Shown: positions 22,454 to 34,226 of the stretch, piece by piece | How the letters are laid out: each line of letters opens with the position of its first letter | Position numbering within the stretch: the first letter of the stretch is position 1 | Assembly (NCBI GenBank): GCA_033032175.1 | Contig: CM065316.1 | Location: 8,960,115-9,024,114, forward strand | DNA from: Saturnia japonica | Lineage: Eukaryota > Arthropoda > Insecta > Lepidoptera > Saturniidae | Length of the DNA: 64,000 nucleotides | Reading direction: 5' to 3' | Notes under the pieces: model-generated | Seen by the model: the letters and a program-made list of their open reading frames with translations, nothing else | The model's database searches: none | Told to the model about the DNA's origin: nothing | Program-made: the position numbers and the translations under genes

Positions 22454-23855
22454 TTTTTTTTTTTTTTTTTTTAACGTGGAGAAGCCCATCATGGGTACAC
22501 ACCCGCCCGGGGGAACGAGTGGTTATGTGAGACTCCTACTCACTAAAACTCCACGGTGTACCGTGCGGCGCTGTTCCACCCACGCAGCACACTCAGAGAG
22601 AGTGTGCTGCGCCGTGTCCTCTAAAGCCCCGCACTCGTGGCACGTAGTGTTGGGCTCCCTCCTGGCTATCTTGTGCAGGTACCATCCGAAACAACCATGT
22701 CCGGATAGTACCTGCACAAGTCTAAACGTCAGGGAGCCCCGCTCCCTGGCGCACCACTCCCGGAGGACCGGGCGGACGGCGTCTATGGTATAACGCCCAT
22801 AGCTCCCACCTCCTGATGACCTCCTCCCGGGCCTCCCGCCGGACCCTGTCTACCTCTGTGGGAGCTGGAGGCTCCCCTAACTCTCCTCGCCGCCGTGAAC
22901 CTGTACACGGCGGCGAGCACCTCCGTCTCCAACTCCCACGGCGGGGAGCCAGCAAGAACCATTAATATTTCATCTGGACCCCAACCCGGACCCTCACACT
23001 TTCCACGTATATGTGGGCCCCAGGAGGCGGCCCACACCGAGGCCCATGGAAAAGTAGGGCCTCGGTCTTCTCAGCCGCCACCCTGAGGCCCAACGCCTTT
23101 ATGCGCCCGACCACGAGGGTAGCGCCCTCTGTGGCCAGGCGCGCCACCTCTTCATAAGTCCCCCCCTGGGCTACGACTAGGGTGTCGTCCGCGTAGCATA
23201 GCACGCGAATCCCCGAAGGGAGTGCTACGCGGAGCACCCAGTCGTAGCCCATGTTCCACAGGAGCGGCCCCAACACCGACCCCTGTGGAACACCACACCC
23301 AACGTGCCGCCGAACCACATTACCCTTCCCGTCTATGAAGGCGACCTCCCTGCCCTGGAGGTAGTTCCCCAACAGCCGCCGCAGGTACGAGGGCACTCCG
23401 AAAAACCGGAGCGCCTCCCGTATAACACCATGCGGCAGACTGTTGAAAGCGTTGGCGATGTCGATCGACACCGCCAACAACCTACCTCCCCCCTCGGTCC
23501 CCTCCGCAGACCACTCCTTCAGGGTGGAGAGGGCGTCCAGCGTTGAACGCCCTCTCCGGAAGCCGAACTGCCGGTCCGAAAGTACCGGCCCAACTTCCTC
23601 CAAGTGCCGGACGACACGAGACGCCAGTATACGCTCCAGCATTTTACCCGTGTCGTCCAGCAACACAAGGGGCCGGTACGAGGACGGGCAGTCCGGGGGG
23701 CGACCCTCCTTCGCCAGAAGGCAGAGTCGCCCCACCTTCCAAAGCTTCGGGAACCGTCCAGCCGACAAACAACGGTTGAACAGCTCCCGAAGCTCTCCCC
23801 CCATGTGGTCCAGCGCCACACTCAACAGCCGGCCCGGAACTCCATCCGGGCCAGG
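22454..23855 (-). mobile_element. R1-clade LINE, 5'-truncated and internally deleted, with 13-bp target duplication
   Basis: TATTGATACACTT flanks both sides (22441-22453 and 23856-23868). The poly(A) tail appears as a T-run of about 18 bases at 22454-22471, so the element lies on the minus strand. It begins inside the reverse transcriptase at PGPDGVPG and keeps the C-terminal zinc motif. The block is strikingly GC-rich against its AT-rich surroundings. The element is outside 28S rDNA, so it is either a non-rDNA relative of R1 or a dispersed copy. Confidence 0.85.
22500..23855 (-). pseudogene. R1-clade ORF2: reverse transcriptase plus C-terminal zinc motif
   Basis: The open part (about 23855-22962) reads PGPDGVPGRLL, then PSSYRPLVLLDDTGKMLERI, QFGFRRGRSTLDAL, SIDIANAFNSLPHGVI (first catalytic Asp), GVPQGSVLGPLLWN and LCYADDTLVV with the YADD active site. 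It ends at VQMKY with a stop at 22962. The following residues, SPPWELETEVLAAVYRFTAA, lie in another frame, and the expected part of roughly 150-200 residues between them is missing, so there is an internal deletion. Further on, QVLSGHGCFGWYLHKI and a C-x2-C-x8-H-x4-C motif (CHECGALEDTAQHTLSEC) form the usual end of R1-type proteins. ORF1 and the endonuclease are absent. Confidence 0.82.
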
Positions 23856-24059
23856 TATTGATACACTTATGTTAATCAACGCTATACCATGATAACCTCA
23901 ACATTCTTTATTTTTAATATGGGCAACGCTCTCAGACTCGCCCCCAAGGAAATGTAGAGAAATACAAAAGTCCTTAACTCATTCCTACATAGTTTTAAAA
24001 GCTACTGCAAGTATTTTAGTGGCTGTCGTTAACGAACACGACGAACGTTAACGAAAATA

Positions 24060-24385
24060 TTCACGCTATTTGTGTTTTAGTTTTAGCCACTCGATTCCAG
24101 TCTGAAACGGTCATATTCCGATGTTGTCTGGCGCATTGCAGTCGCTTCATCTTCTTGGTTTCGATGAGGTGTGGTTTTTTGATAGGCCGATGTCCAATCA
24201 GATTCTCTTCAGCATACCGCCTTCGTACTGTCATTTTGGAAACTTCAGTTCACTCCTCGTTTATCGTAGTTAGACGGGCCACTCTTGCATTATGATTTTA
24301 TAGGCAGATCTCTGATTTTACGAACGGTACATAAATTGTGATCCTTTTTCTGCCACATTTTCCTACGCGAACAACTACCTACCGA
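24060..24385 (-). pseudogene. Tc1-like transposase fragment
   Basis: The minus frame reads ARVARLTTINEE, a stop, then KMTVRRRYAEENLIGHRPI, then KKPHLIETKKMKRLQCARQH and MTVSDWNRV. This matches the second helix-turn-helix and linker of Tc1-type transposases, just before the first catalytic aspartate. It is a short relic with stops and frameshifts. A piece of the preceding helix (VRKIRDLP) is visible in another frame near 24310. No DDE core or TIRs are seen. Confidence 0.6.
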
Positions 24386-25394
24386 GGGTTTGTTCTGATC
24401 CACTTTTTATAAAATTGAAGCCTACGTACTGACTGAGTTTACTTTACTCTATATGTTAACGACGCATAGGTCTAGGTTTTATAGTTTAGAAAATAATAGG
24501 GATATTTAGTTGTAGGTACAAGTTGCTAGGCTTAAGAAATAATAATTCACCTTAATAATCATTAATTTACTGTTGCTAGTTTAAAGATATAGAGTTTAGG
24601 TACATAGATATAGTAAATAAATAGTAATGTAGCTTAAAATTTCGCGAGAATAGTGTAGTAACGTACCAAACTTTTATTTTCAGTAGTAATCTTTACAAGT
24701 TATGTGTAATGTTCGTGAATAAAAAGGCATAGTTGGCTTATATGTAAGTTCTATCGTGTTTATAATGTTAATAAGTATTACATAACGTGTTTATAAGCTA
24801 TTTTATGTTGCAATGTTTGTTGCTTAATATTTACGAAGTTTACTGTTCCTTAATGTTATATTGTGTATTTATTTTTTATAATAGCAGAAATATTCGCGCC
24901 AAAAAAGGTAACGCTCGCATTTTGCTACCAAATAAGGAATGTTAGAGTGTAAGGGCAATAGACGCCATCGTTCCGTCGCACTCCAACACTGCTATAAAAA
25001 TAGAGCTGTTGCGGCCAAAGGAGTGTCAAACGCTACTCAAGAAAAGAAGATTTAAGACTCTGAAGACTTGCAAGAAGCTCTGTGTCAAGACACCGAAGCA
25101 CTGGATCCATAGTGTTAAGAAATTATTGTAAAGCGGCCATCCTGCTTCTGAAAATTGAATACTGCGACTTGATTTTGGTGTTCGTGTGTGTTATTTATTA
25201 TCTTCAAGAAATCTTCCACCCGCCAGTGACCCAGTCCATTCCGTTCTCGGTTGCTACGCCAGCGCCACGCCTCCGTGTAGGCACCTCACTGCGTGTGTGC
25301 CTTTCTTTTTCGCTCTCTTCACGCCTGGTAGGTTCGGGTGTGAACAGAGTTGGTTGGTAAAAGTATTTTATACATCCATGAAATTTACTATGAG
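24386..25394. other. Unassigned; TATA-bearing block of uncertain origin
   Basis: No protein motif is seen. CTATAAAAATAGAGC at about 24991-25005 resembles a TATA box, and the following 300 bases are less AT-rich. It could be a promoter or a solo LTR, but no LTR borders or target duplication were identified. Confidence 0.35.
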
Positions 25395-25765
25395 TTTTTA
25401 CCCCTTTTATTTCTTTCTTACATAAATAAATGTAAATAAAATGTATGTAAATATAAATGTAAATTTTCATATCCCTAATTTGAGACATGATGGGTTCTTC
25501 ATACAAATTTTCACCCAAGATATATTTTCAGCTCATGTGGAATAAACACAATGAAATAATTCACTTGTAGTTAAAACTGTATAATCCAAATAATTTACAA
25601 TAGGTATATTGCTTGGAATATACAAACTCCCGCGGGCCGCGGTTGACATCATAAAATAAAAGCGTAATTATGCCGTACTGCGTAGTTAAACAGTTTAAAA
25701 ACACTTCAGTCAATCTTGAAAATAATACTGGACTATCTCATTTAATAGGTAATTGTTAGAAATAT
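25395..25765 (+). repeat. Dispersed repeat R3, copy b (uninterrupted)
   Basis: This matches R3 copy a at 6640-8949 and lacks its MITE, LINE and mariner insertions: GGAATATACAAACTCCCG (25614) spans the MITE site, CAGTCAATCTTGAAAATAATA (25708) the LINE site, and TTTAATAGGTAATTGTTAGA (25740) the mariner site. It has no recognisable coding sequence. The next 130 bp hold a short tandem pair around AAATCAACAAACC (25800 and 25865). Confidence 0.75.
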
Positions 25766-25959
25766 AATATATTACTTATTAAGTATAAAAATGTCAATAA
25801 AATCAACAAACCTATTGATGTTGACAACGCTGTCATTTCATAATTACTGCACATGTGCGCTTTTAAATCAACAAACCTTTTGATATGGCAGCCGATGTCA
25901 TTCCAGTATTATCGCGCATGCGCATTTGGTGTTCCCGTATTTTGTTCTTGGAAACTTTC

Positions 25960-26141
25960 ATCCCCTATTTTCTACCCATAATGTTTTATTTTCGCTACAA
26001 AAAGTACCCTAAGTCCTTCCCCAAGGTCCAATCTATGTCTATACCAAAATTCATCAAAATTGGTTCGGCGGTTTAGGCGTGAAAACGTAACAGACAGACA
26101 GACAAAAAGATTTACTTTCGCATTTATAATATTAGTATGGA
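25960..26141 (-). mobile_element. Helitron 5' terminal region (minus), 3' part missing
   Basis: Read on the minus strand it begins TCCATACTAATATTATAAAT preceded by A, then has a (CTGT)n stretch and the complement of CAAAATTGGTTCGGCGGTTT. These are standard features of Helitron 5' regions in this window. No CTAG end with hairpin was found on its left, so it is probably truncated. Confidence 0.55.
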
Positions 26142-26339
26142 TTACACGTTTATTACGATAATATTTTTTTACATCTTTGTCAGCCTCCTACATCATAACT
26201 AAGTGAGGTCGCGCGGTCTGATGCTCGGTTTATCATTAAGCAATATATAAAATTTTATCAAAATCATGTTCTACTATGTATGTTGCTACTCATAAAAAAG
26301 GTCCAGTAGCGCCCGGACTATAAGGTTTTATAATATCAC

Positions 26340-26372
26340 TAGCTGTGCCCGCGACTCCGTCCGCGTTGAATT
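26340..26372 (-). terminator. Helitron 3' hairpin and CTAG terminus
   Basis: On the minus strand CGC(G)GAC-GGA-GTCGCG can fold into a 6-bp stem with one bulged G and a GGA loop, about 10 bases before the terminal CTAG. In Helitrons this structure is thought to signal the end of rolling-circle transfer. Comparable hairpins stand at the other Helitron 3' ends here. Confidence 0.7.
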
Positions 26373-29300
26373 CGGTATATGGTAAACAGTGATTTAAGCA
26401 ACCTTTCGAAAAACAAACCCTAATTTGGTCAAAATAAGGATTACGGCTTTTTATGGAAAGCACGTTAATTAAAAATTAGAACTGAAAATTTGTGGGAAGG
26501 GGCTCAGTATTAATATAATGTCACAAATGTTTACTTACGGTTCTTACTATAATAAAAACATCTGACTTAAGGAACGACATTTTATTTAATATAGAAACTA
26601 TCAATTTGGAGAGTAGTTTTTAATTTTGTAACATCGGAACGTATTAAGAAAAATCTTTTTTAAACAACATTTAAGTGGGTGAAAACAGCCTACATGCAAA
26701 GTCAGGCTTAAATTCAGAGATATGAGTTTTTTTCCTTCCGATAGTAAATTTAAAAAAAACACGTGCTTAATTCGACATTTTTGAAAAAGATAAGGTAGGT
26801 AGTTTAATACAATTTCAATATCATAATAATGTTTTATTTTCCTTGAAAGAATAGTCTTAGTAGGTACATAATATCAATTGATATCAAATATTTTCATATG
26901 TGAACGTATACCTACTAAAGTATACATACGAAGCTAGTAACTGCAAGGTTTATAAATATCTGCATGGGATTTACTCCAGTTTTAAAGCTATGTTTATGAA
27001 AAATAGTTTATAGGACTCAGTTACCGATAACGGAACAAACACTTTTATGTAAAACAAAATTCTTAAAGGGGTCAAAAATTTTGAGAAAACTGAAATTTTA
27101 CCAAGAAAAAACGTCTAATACCTACATACATGTACCTATAGAGCTTCTCTATAAACTACATTGTCAGTAACGTTTCCCGGGGCATGCACATACAAATGGT
27201 TTGCGTCGCTCACTCGGGAAAGAGCGACATAGAGCTGACCGTGAGAGAAGCAAGAGGTGCGAAGGTCCACGCCAGCTGTTTGCAAAGTTTGTCCTTGCGC
27301 TTTGTTAATTGTCATCGCAAAACAGACACTGATTGGAAATTGAACGCGTTTGAATCGGAACGGGAAGTTATTAGGGATCAGTGGTATGCGGGGAATGAAA
27401 ACGCGCTCACCTACAGCACACCCTGTCAGCACCTCCGCTTCTATTATGTTCCTTTGCAGAGATGTAACTCTAAGGCGTGTACCGTTACATAATTTTGGTG
27501 GGCTTAAGTTTCGGTGTAAAATAATTGGAACACCAACTTTTACCAATATTTTATGCAATGGAAGTCCTGGAGCATCTAAGGAATCTAAAAATTCGACCGG
27601 GTAATGTGTGGATTCCACTTCGTCAATGACTCTATTTATGGACGTGTATTCAACACTCAGTCCAGGTATGCGGTCTAGTATGGTTATATTGATACCAGCA
27701 GCTTGGTCATTTCGAGGAGTTAAAATAGTTCGCTCGCATAGCCAACTATTACTAAAACTCGTTATCAACGCTGGATCACCATACACTGAAGAGATCAGTT
27801 CCTCTATTGATATAACTGTGTGACATAATGTATCTGACAATTTAATTTTGCCTGTTTCTGCAGGGTATGTACCTTCACCTATTTGTAATAACAGGCTGGA
27901 AAATCGTTCAGCATACAGGGTGCCTCCTGTCTGCACTCTCATATTTACGGTCAAGTTAACTCGAAGAATATTGACCCATAGATTTGAACTCTTCAAGCAA
28001 GCGTTTACCTCGTCGGCCCGTGTGCCACGTGGCACAACTGGTAAAGTCTGCCGAAAGTCGCCACAAAACAGTATTGTTATACCTCCCATTAGCTGTTCAC
28101 AATGCCTGATATCTTGTAATGTCCTGCTGACAGCTTCAACCGCTTTGCGATGTGCCATGGTACACTCGTCCCATACAATTATATTGCAGTTTCGTAACAC
28201 GTGTGCTTTATCACTATTTCGTGAAATATCACACAACGGGAAGTCACTGAAATCTAATTGTATTGGGATTTGAAACATAGCATGTGCGGTCTTTCCTCCA
28301 GGTAGTAAGGTAGCTGCTATACCAGACGATGCTACAGCTATTGCAATTTTTCCCTCACTGCGAAGTTTTGCTAAAATAATTTTGGTGAGAAATGTTTTCC
28401 CAGTGCCACCAGGGGCATCCAAAAAAAATATTTGACCCAAATCATTGTTTACACTATGACAAACTCGTTCGAAAACTCCCCTTTGTTCTGCTGTAAGCTT
28501 TGGAACTCCATCTCGTAGAGTTTCAGCTAATTCCAAAGGATCATAGCGAATCTCGGCAGAATATTCTCTATTATCGCGGTTACCTTGTAAAGTTGGTTCA
28601 GATAAACCGTAATGCGTTAAACATTTACCACCGATAGATATCACAATGTCTTGGATAGCATTCAAACAGCGATTTAGTATGTTATCACGCAGCGCATCAT
28701 TTATAGTGTCGCAATTATTGCTACCCTGTACTTCTCTGAAAAAGTCTTGTGCCAACTGATCCTGATATTTTTGCCACAATTGTGCTGCATCTGATAGAGC
28801 ACAGAATACCAACATAACAGCATATAAATGACGCAAGCGGCGTGGACTATCACTGATGGAAGCTTCAGCCAAAGCGTCATCCCAATGTTGATCGTCATCC
28901 AATATTCCTCGCGCTCGACATGCAGCTTGGAAAGTCAGGTGCTGGATGCTATCTACAATCTTTAAGTCGTCGAACGAAGTAGGCCCGCGAACCACATGCA
29001 GAAGCATGCGCAGATAATAACACTCGGCATTATTTGGGTGCACGGTATATACACGTCCGATAATGTGCTCCTTAAATATACCAGGTGAACCTTCCACAGT
29101 AAGACCTCTTCTCCGACGATTGAAACTTCCGCGCTGACTGTTGTATGTGTAGTAGGACGGCACTTCATCGTACAGGAGAGTTTTAGCGTAGTGATCCATT
29201 GCACAAAGATTAAAGAACGCTAACAAAGTGGTTTGTCGTGGATTTTCCAACTGTTGTCTTACATTATCAGCGTCAAAATATACTCGCTGTCCTCCTTCGA

Positions 29301-29568
29301 GATGTACGTCCAGGTGCATTACAGGTGGATAATGTTCATGTATCGAGAAGTTTAAAATCCGCCATACGGCTTCGGAAGAGCTAATATAGCGACCAGATTG
29401 AAATCTTGTGACTTCATCACGTTCATTGGTTACCCCAATTGTGGCCTGATCGTCCCCTTTATGTATATATTTTAATATATACTTGATACTCTGTACACTA
29501 TTACACATTTTAATATTAAGGTGCGTTTGAAATGTTTTAGATAAAACAGGTGAATATGGCACGACCCA

Positions 29569-29571
29569 TCA
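29569..29571 (-). other. Single nonsense codon in RepHel
   Basis: Minus strand CTGGACAATTGATGGGTC reads L-D-N-stop-W-V. Family proteins usually have Arg at this point (DNRWVVPY). CGA to TGA is a one-base CpG transition, which would explain it. No other stop or frameshift is seen in the 5-kb frame. Confidence 0.8.
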
Positions 29572-31529
29572 ATTGTCCAGGGTTATCTGCTGGCCTCGGC
29601 ATCTTATATTGGTAGTGTGACCTCCTTCCTGTAGTCCACGACGCCGGTACTTTGGATATCCATCTTCACCTGTTATTGTCACTCCAGTCAATGCTTTTGG
29701 ATATCTCTTAGTGCAATTACCATTTTTCATGCAGGGAGAGTTCATATTTAAAGTGCCGCATGGACCATGTATCATGTGCATTTTTATTATGTCATACAGG
29801 ACAGGATCTTCTTCGGGATTTGGAATTTCGGCACTTATCAAAATATCAACATCATTTGGACAAAGTTTTTCCTGCAACCACAGAAGAATGTGGGCATGTG
29901 GCAAACCACGTTTCTGCCACTCGACGCTGTACATAAAGCATAAAGCTTGCCCAAAGACTTTTTCTTTTGTTAGTAACTCGATCAACAGTTTCAGTTTCAA
30001 GTGAAAAACTCTTGCTACAATATCATGGCGATCATGTGATACTTGTCCAGGTAAGAGTTCAGATGTGATCTCAAACCATTTTGGATTTGTGGTAAATGTT
30101 AAGAATAGGTCGGGTCTTCCGTATTTTCTGACGTAAGAAAAGCCGTCTTGTATGCGTTTGTGCATGTAACGGGGACCGCCGGTAAAGCTTGAAGGCAAAA
30201 TTACTAAGCGACCCAAATTATTCACGTCTGTGTCATGTTGTATAGCATCCTGTAGATCAACATAATTTTCCGCACGTAATCTTCTTTGATTAGTTCGAAT
30301 ATAAATTAATCGTTCGGTTTCAATTTTAGCGTATATGTCAACAACAAACTGGTTAAATAGTCCCCGAAACCGGTGTAAGTAAATAAACCGGCCGCGTCTC
30401 ACTTGCAAGAGATAAGCATAGAATTGCATAGCTGACGTCTTTTTGTTGTAGTTCAGTGCACCGGTATTTGGATCGACATTGAATACGCTAAAGTTATATC
30501 CATTTTCACCATGACAGTAAATTAGTGGGTATTGTAGAGCATCATAGGCACGATGAGTCTCGTTAACACGTTGAAGTCTATTATCTCGTGAACGTAGAAT
30601 GATGTCGCGTCGATCACATTCCTGATCGACTAAAACTGCCGCAACTTCGTTGACATTTGGAGCATTATATCGGCCACGGTGCTCGTGAGCCGGTCTCCTC
30701 TCTGCGTTAATAACAAATTTATACTCATTACTTTGACTCTCCGAAACGGACTCGATAACGGCTTTAAAGCTATGCACGTAGGGGTTGACTGTGTGTAGCA
30801 TATTTTGTAGTTCAATTATTAAATTCTGGTTTAAATTTGGAAAATTTTGCCTTCTAATATTTGCTTGTTCAATATAATCTGATACAAAATATATTTGTAA
30901 AAATTTTGGTTCGGTCTCAGGCAATAACGAACCAATGGCATGATATACCTGCCCTTGGATTTTAAACGTGGGCATAAATGAACCTTCACGTATTTCTTTA
31001 GCACCAAATGAAGTCATTTGAAATGCACTGTTGTAGGATCTAATCGAGTCCAAGAACTCCTTAGATTGTGAATGTTCTCCAATCAGCAGTGACTTCAAAG
31101 GCTCTGGAGGAGAATCCTGAAGAATATTCAGAAACACTTTTCCGGCTGAGCAACAAAATCCAAGACTTTCTCTCTGCCATTTAAGTGCTTGGCAGTGGGC
31201 GCAAATGTTTATCATTGCACCGATATTAGAGAATAGACCATAATTTATTTTTGGATTATAAAAGAAACCACTGCGTTCCTTATTGCTCCACGGAAGAACT
31301 TCGTTACTCACATATTCTTCCTGGGCATCATCACTTTGTGATGATAATGACATCCTATTTAAAGCATGTCGCACCCGATCTTCGGCTATGCGAGCTTCAC
31401 GTTCATCTGTGGTCTCTAAATCTCGGATTTCTTCAATCCTATTCCTCTCGAGAGATCTATGAATATATTGCACTTCCCGAGCTTGTTGGTAGTTCTCATG
31501 ACTTGTTTCGAGCCGCTGCTGATGTTGCT

Positions 31530-31965
31530 CTTCAGTTTCGAGAGATCTGTTAGTTGCGTGACGCTCGCGATCAGCAGTCAGTCGTGTATCACGCTGCGCA
31601 AACGTTTCTGTGTTGCGAGATGCGATATGATACTCACGATCAACAGTCAGCCTTGTCTCACGCTCTGTGAATGTTTCTGATTCACGGGACATTGTATGAT
31701 ACTCACGGTCAGCAGTTAGCCGTGCCTCACGCTCTGTGAATGTTTCAGACTCACGAGACATAGCGTGGTACTCACGGTCAGCAGTTAGTCGTGCCTCACG
31801 CTCTGTGAATGTTTCAGACTCACGAGACATAGCGTGGTAATCACGGTCAGCAGTTAGCCGTGCCTCACGCTCTGTGAATGTTTCTGACTCTCGCGACGTG
31901 GCGTGGTACTCGCGGTCAGCAGTCAGCCGCGCCTCACGCTCTTCACTACTTTCTATCGATCGAGA
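31530..31965 (-). repeat. 69-bp coding tandem repeat (23 residues, about 6 copies)
   Basis: Within the RepHel N-terminus a 23-residue unit, RLTADREYHAMSRESETFTE plus REA, repeats about six times at an exact 69-bp period (for example CAGCAGTTAG near 31712, 31781 and 31850). The inner copies are nearly identical and the outer ones diverged, which fits recent unit expansion. The unit is charged and likely helical or coiled. Confidence 0.85.
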
Positions 31966-33094
31966 AGCAGCTATACGCCTACGATTTGAATTTAATCGCT
32001 CGCATCGTTCGCGATCGGTTTCTGAAGCACGTACATTGGCCTGACGCTCTCGTTCAGTTGCAAGTCTTATCTGATAGTCTTCCTCAGTTTCTTGAGATCG
32101 AATATTTCTCAACCTTTTTCGATTGCTAGTATACTGAGATAGACTCGTTCTTTTTCTACCAGGCATTTTACCTAAATCTAAACGACAATAATATAAAGTA
32201 AAGGTCAAAATCAGTAGTCCAATTGCAAAATTCAAGTTACCTCGAATCCGCAATACAATAAAACGAAATCCTTTAATAATAGCCAAGGTCAATAAATAAA
32301 TGTACAAATTCCAATCCGTAACGCAATTAATCAAAAATCCTTTAGGAAATAGCCAAGTTTATTTTTTGCGTTTTAAATCTATTTATCGTTAATCGTTAGT
32401 ATTCAAAAGACGTAATGAACAATGCAGAATGGTAGTAGGTATATTTAATTTACTAATTCAAGAACATTTCTTGACAGTGCGATCTACAAACTCACATGTC
32501 CCGAAGAGCTACATCTATCGTAGAATTTTAGAACGAAATAAATTGAACTTCCTATATAAATATTTTCTTAAACATTGTTTAATTTGTTTTTCAATCTAAA
32601 ATCTCTAAAAATGACTGCGCCATACATGAAATAATAAATAGATAAGTAGTAAATGGTATACCTGCATCTTTGTTTACAGTAAGTAGGTACCTATATTTAT
32701 TTAAAATGACGTGAAAATTAAATAATTTATATTACATATTTCATTTTTTATTACATAAAATCCTTTTTTTTTTACTTTTGATAATTAAAAAAAATGCTAT
32801 TTATACACCACACAAATATCCATACGTGTAAAAATTCATCCTATGTGCTACTTATCATAGGCTTCAAAAAGGTACCTTCTGCGTGATTGGCATACAGATT
32901 AACAGAGAAATAGACAAACGATTCAAAATTAATATTAATAATGCACAAAGTGGTAACTAATAGTTTTAATTTGGATTCGGGATAAATATAACAAAAATGA
33001 TGTTATGGTGTTATTATTTTCCAAGTTTTAAACGTGTAAATGAACTAAAACGATATGTGTGGCGTCATAATATAGGTAAAATAAAAATCTTCTT

Positions 33095-33945
33095 AGTGCA
33101 AAAAACAAACAACGACATCTATCGAAAAATTTTAGATCAAAATTAAGCCAATTAATTTCTATTGAACATTTTTTTTTTCCAATATTTGAAGATAAAATAA
33201 TTTGGATAAATTTCTTTCAATTAAACTTCATTTCACTATATACTTGAAATATATTATAGTATTACATATAAATAAATTACATTGTGTAATCTACATAGCC
33301 TTCATAGCAAAAAAAAAACAAACAACGACATCTATCGAAAATATTTAGATCAAAAATAAGCCAGTTAATTTCTATTGAACGTTTTTTTTTCTAACATTTG
33401 AAGATAAAATAATTTGGATAAATTTCATTCAATTAAACTTTATTTCACTATATACTTGAAATATATTGTAGTATTACATAAACATAAATTACATTGTTTA
33501 ATCTACACAGTCTTCATAAAACAAAAAACAAACAACGACATCTATCGAAAAATTTTAGATCAAAATTAAGCCAGTTAATTTCTATTGAACGTTTTTTTTT
33601 CTAATATTTGAAGATAAAATAATTTGGATAAATTTCATTCAATTAAACTTCATTTCACTATGTACTTGAAATATATTATAGTATTACATATACATCAATT
33701 ACATTGTTTAATCTACATAGCCTTCATAGCACAAAAAATAAACAACGACATCTATCGTAGAATTTTCAAAAAAAATGAAGCCAGTTTATTTTACTACTAT
33801 TGTACGTTTTTTTTTTCTTTTAAATGACGATAAAATAATTTGGATGCATTTCATATTATTAAGCTTCATTTCACTATGTACTTGAAATATTTGTAGTATT
33901 ACATGCACATGCATTACATTGTTTCATGTACATAAAACCTAAACG
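33095..33945. repeat. 210-bp tandem array, four copies, in the Helitron 5' region
   Basis: AACGACATCTATCG recurs at 33111, 33324, 33534 and 33744, giving periods of 213, 210 and 210 bp. Each unit also has GAAGATAAAATAATTTGGAT and TATACTTGAAATATATT (the fourth copy is diverged). It is non-coding and lies about 0.9 kb upstream (minus sense) of the RepHel start. It could influence promoter or origin function; this is inference. Confidence 0.85.
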
Positions 33946-34226
33946 CAATTTATAGACCATGCAAATGTTCATACGTATAAAAATGTATCCTAAATGTACC
34001 TTTAGACTATAAGTTACAATCATACCAAATTTCATTAAATTCGGTCCAGTAGTTTTTGCGTGATTGGTGTTCAAACAATCCGACAGACAGACAGACAGAC
34101 AGACAAAAATTTTAAAAACTATCGAAATGTGTTCTGTCCATGATTCTAAGCCCCCCCATATATTTTTTTCTCAAATATCTTCAATGTACAGATTTCGACT
34201 CTTTACTCTTTTATTATAAGTATAGA

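Larger units (their letters stand above)
27136..32166 (-). pseudogene. Helitron RepHel transposase, full length with one in-frame stop
   Basis: The frame runs 1676 codons from MPGRKRTSL (ATG 32166-32164), chosen because Helitron proteins begin so; the upstream open frame is AT-rich and hydrophobic. Residues 1-865 hold a basic, repeat-rich N-terminus and the Rep domain: FLTFTTNPKW near 688 and the metal-binding LPHAHIL with HAH at 757-759. Codon 866 is TGA (29571-29569), set in ITLDN-stop-WVVPYSP. The two catalytic tyrosines follow at 896 and 900 (YILKY). The rest is a PIF1-type helicase: Walker A GGTGKT at 1253-1258, WDE at 1332-1334, GDFRQTLPVV at 1369-1378, INKAQGQT at 1620-1627, YVALSRV at 1646-1652. 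The protein nicks DNA and drives rolling-circle transposition. The stop separates HAH from the tyrosines, so neither half should work alone. Confidence 0.9.
26339..34226 (-). mobile_element. Complete autonomous Helitron, about 7.9 kb
   Basis: On the minus strand it starts TCTATACTTATAATAAAAG at 34226 (A precedes) and ends at 26339 with a bulged hairpin (CGCGGACGGAGTCGCG), GGGCACAGCTAG, then T. It encodes one RepHel protein, interrupted by a single stop. Joining the flanks gives TAAGGTTTTATAATATCA|TTTAGTGTTTGGTAGAC, which lines up base for base in length with the repeat copy at 45769-45797 (TAAGGTTTTACAATATAATT..), so the insertion is between A and T with no duplication. The 5' region holds a 210-bp tandem array and a (GACA)n tract at 34082-34106. 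Confidence 0.88.

Noticed and set aside
23304..23892. Plus-strand frames of 80-149 codons
   Set aside because: GC-rich shadows of the minus-strand R1-clade reverse transcriptase.
24880..25360. Solo LTR or promoter with a TATA box
   Set aside because: Only one TATA-like motif; no borders, duplication or downstream gene.
32167..32334. Extended N-terminus of RepHel
   Set aside because: It begins without ATG, is AT-rich and hydrophobic, and the ATG at 32166 gives the usual basic start.
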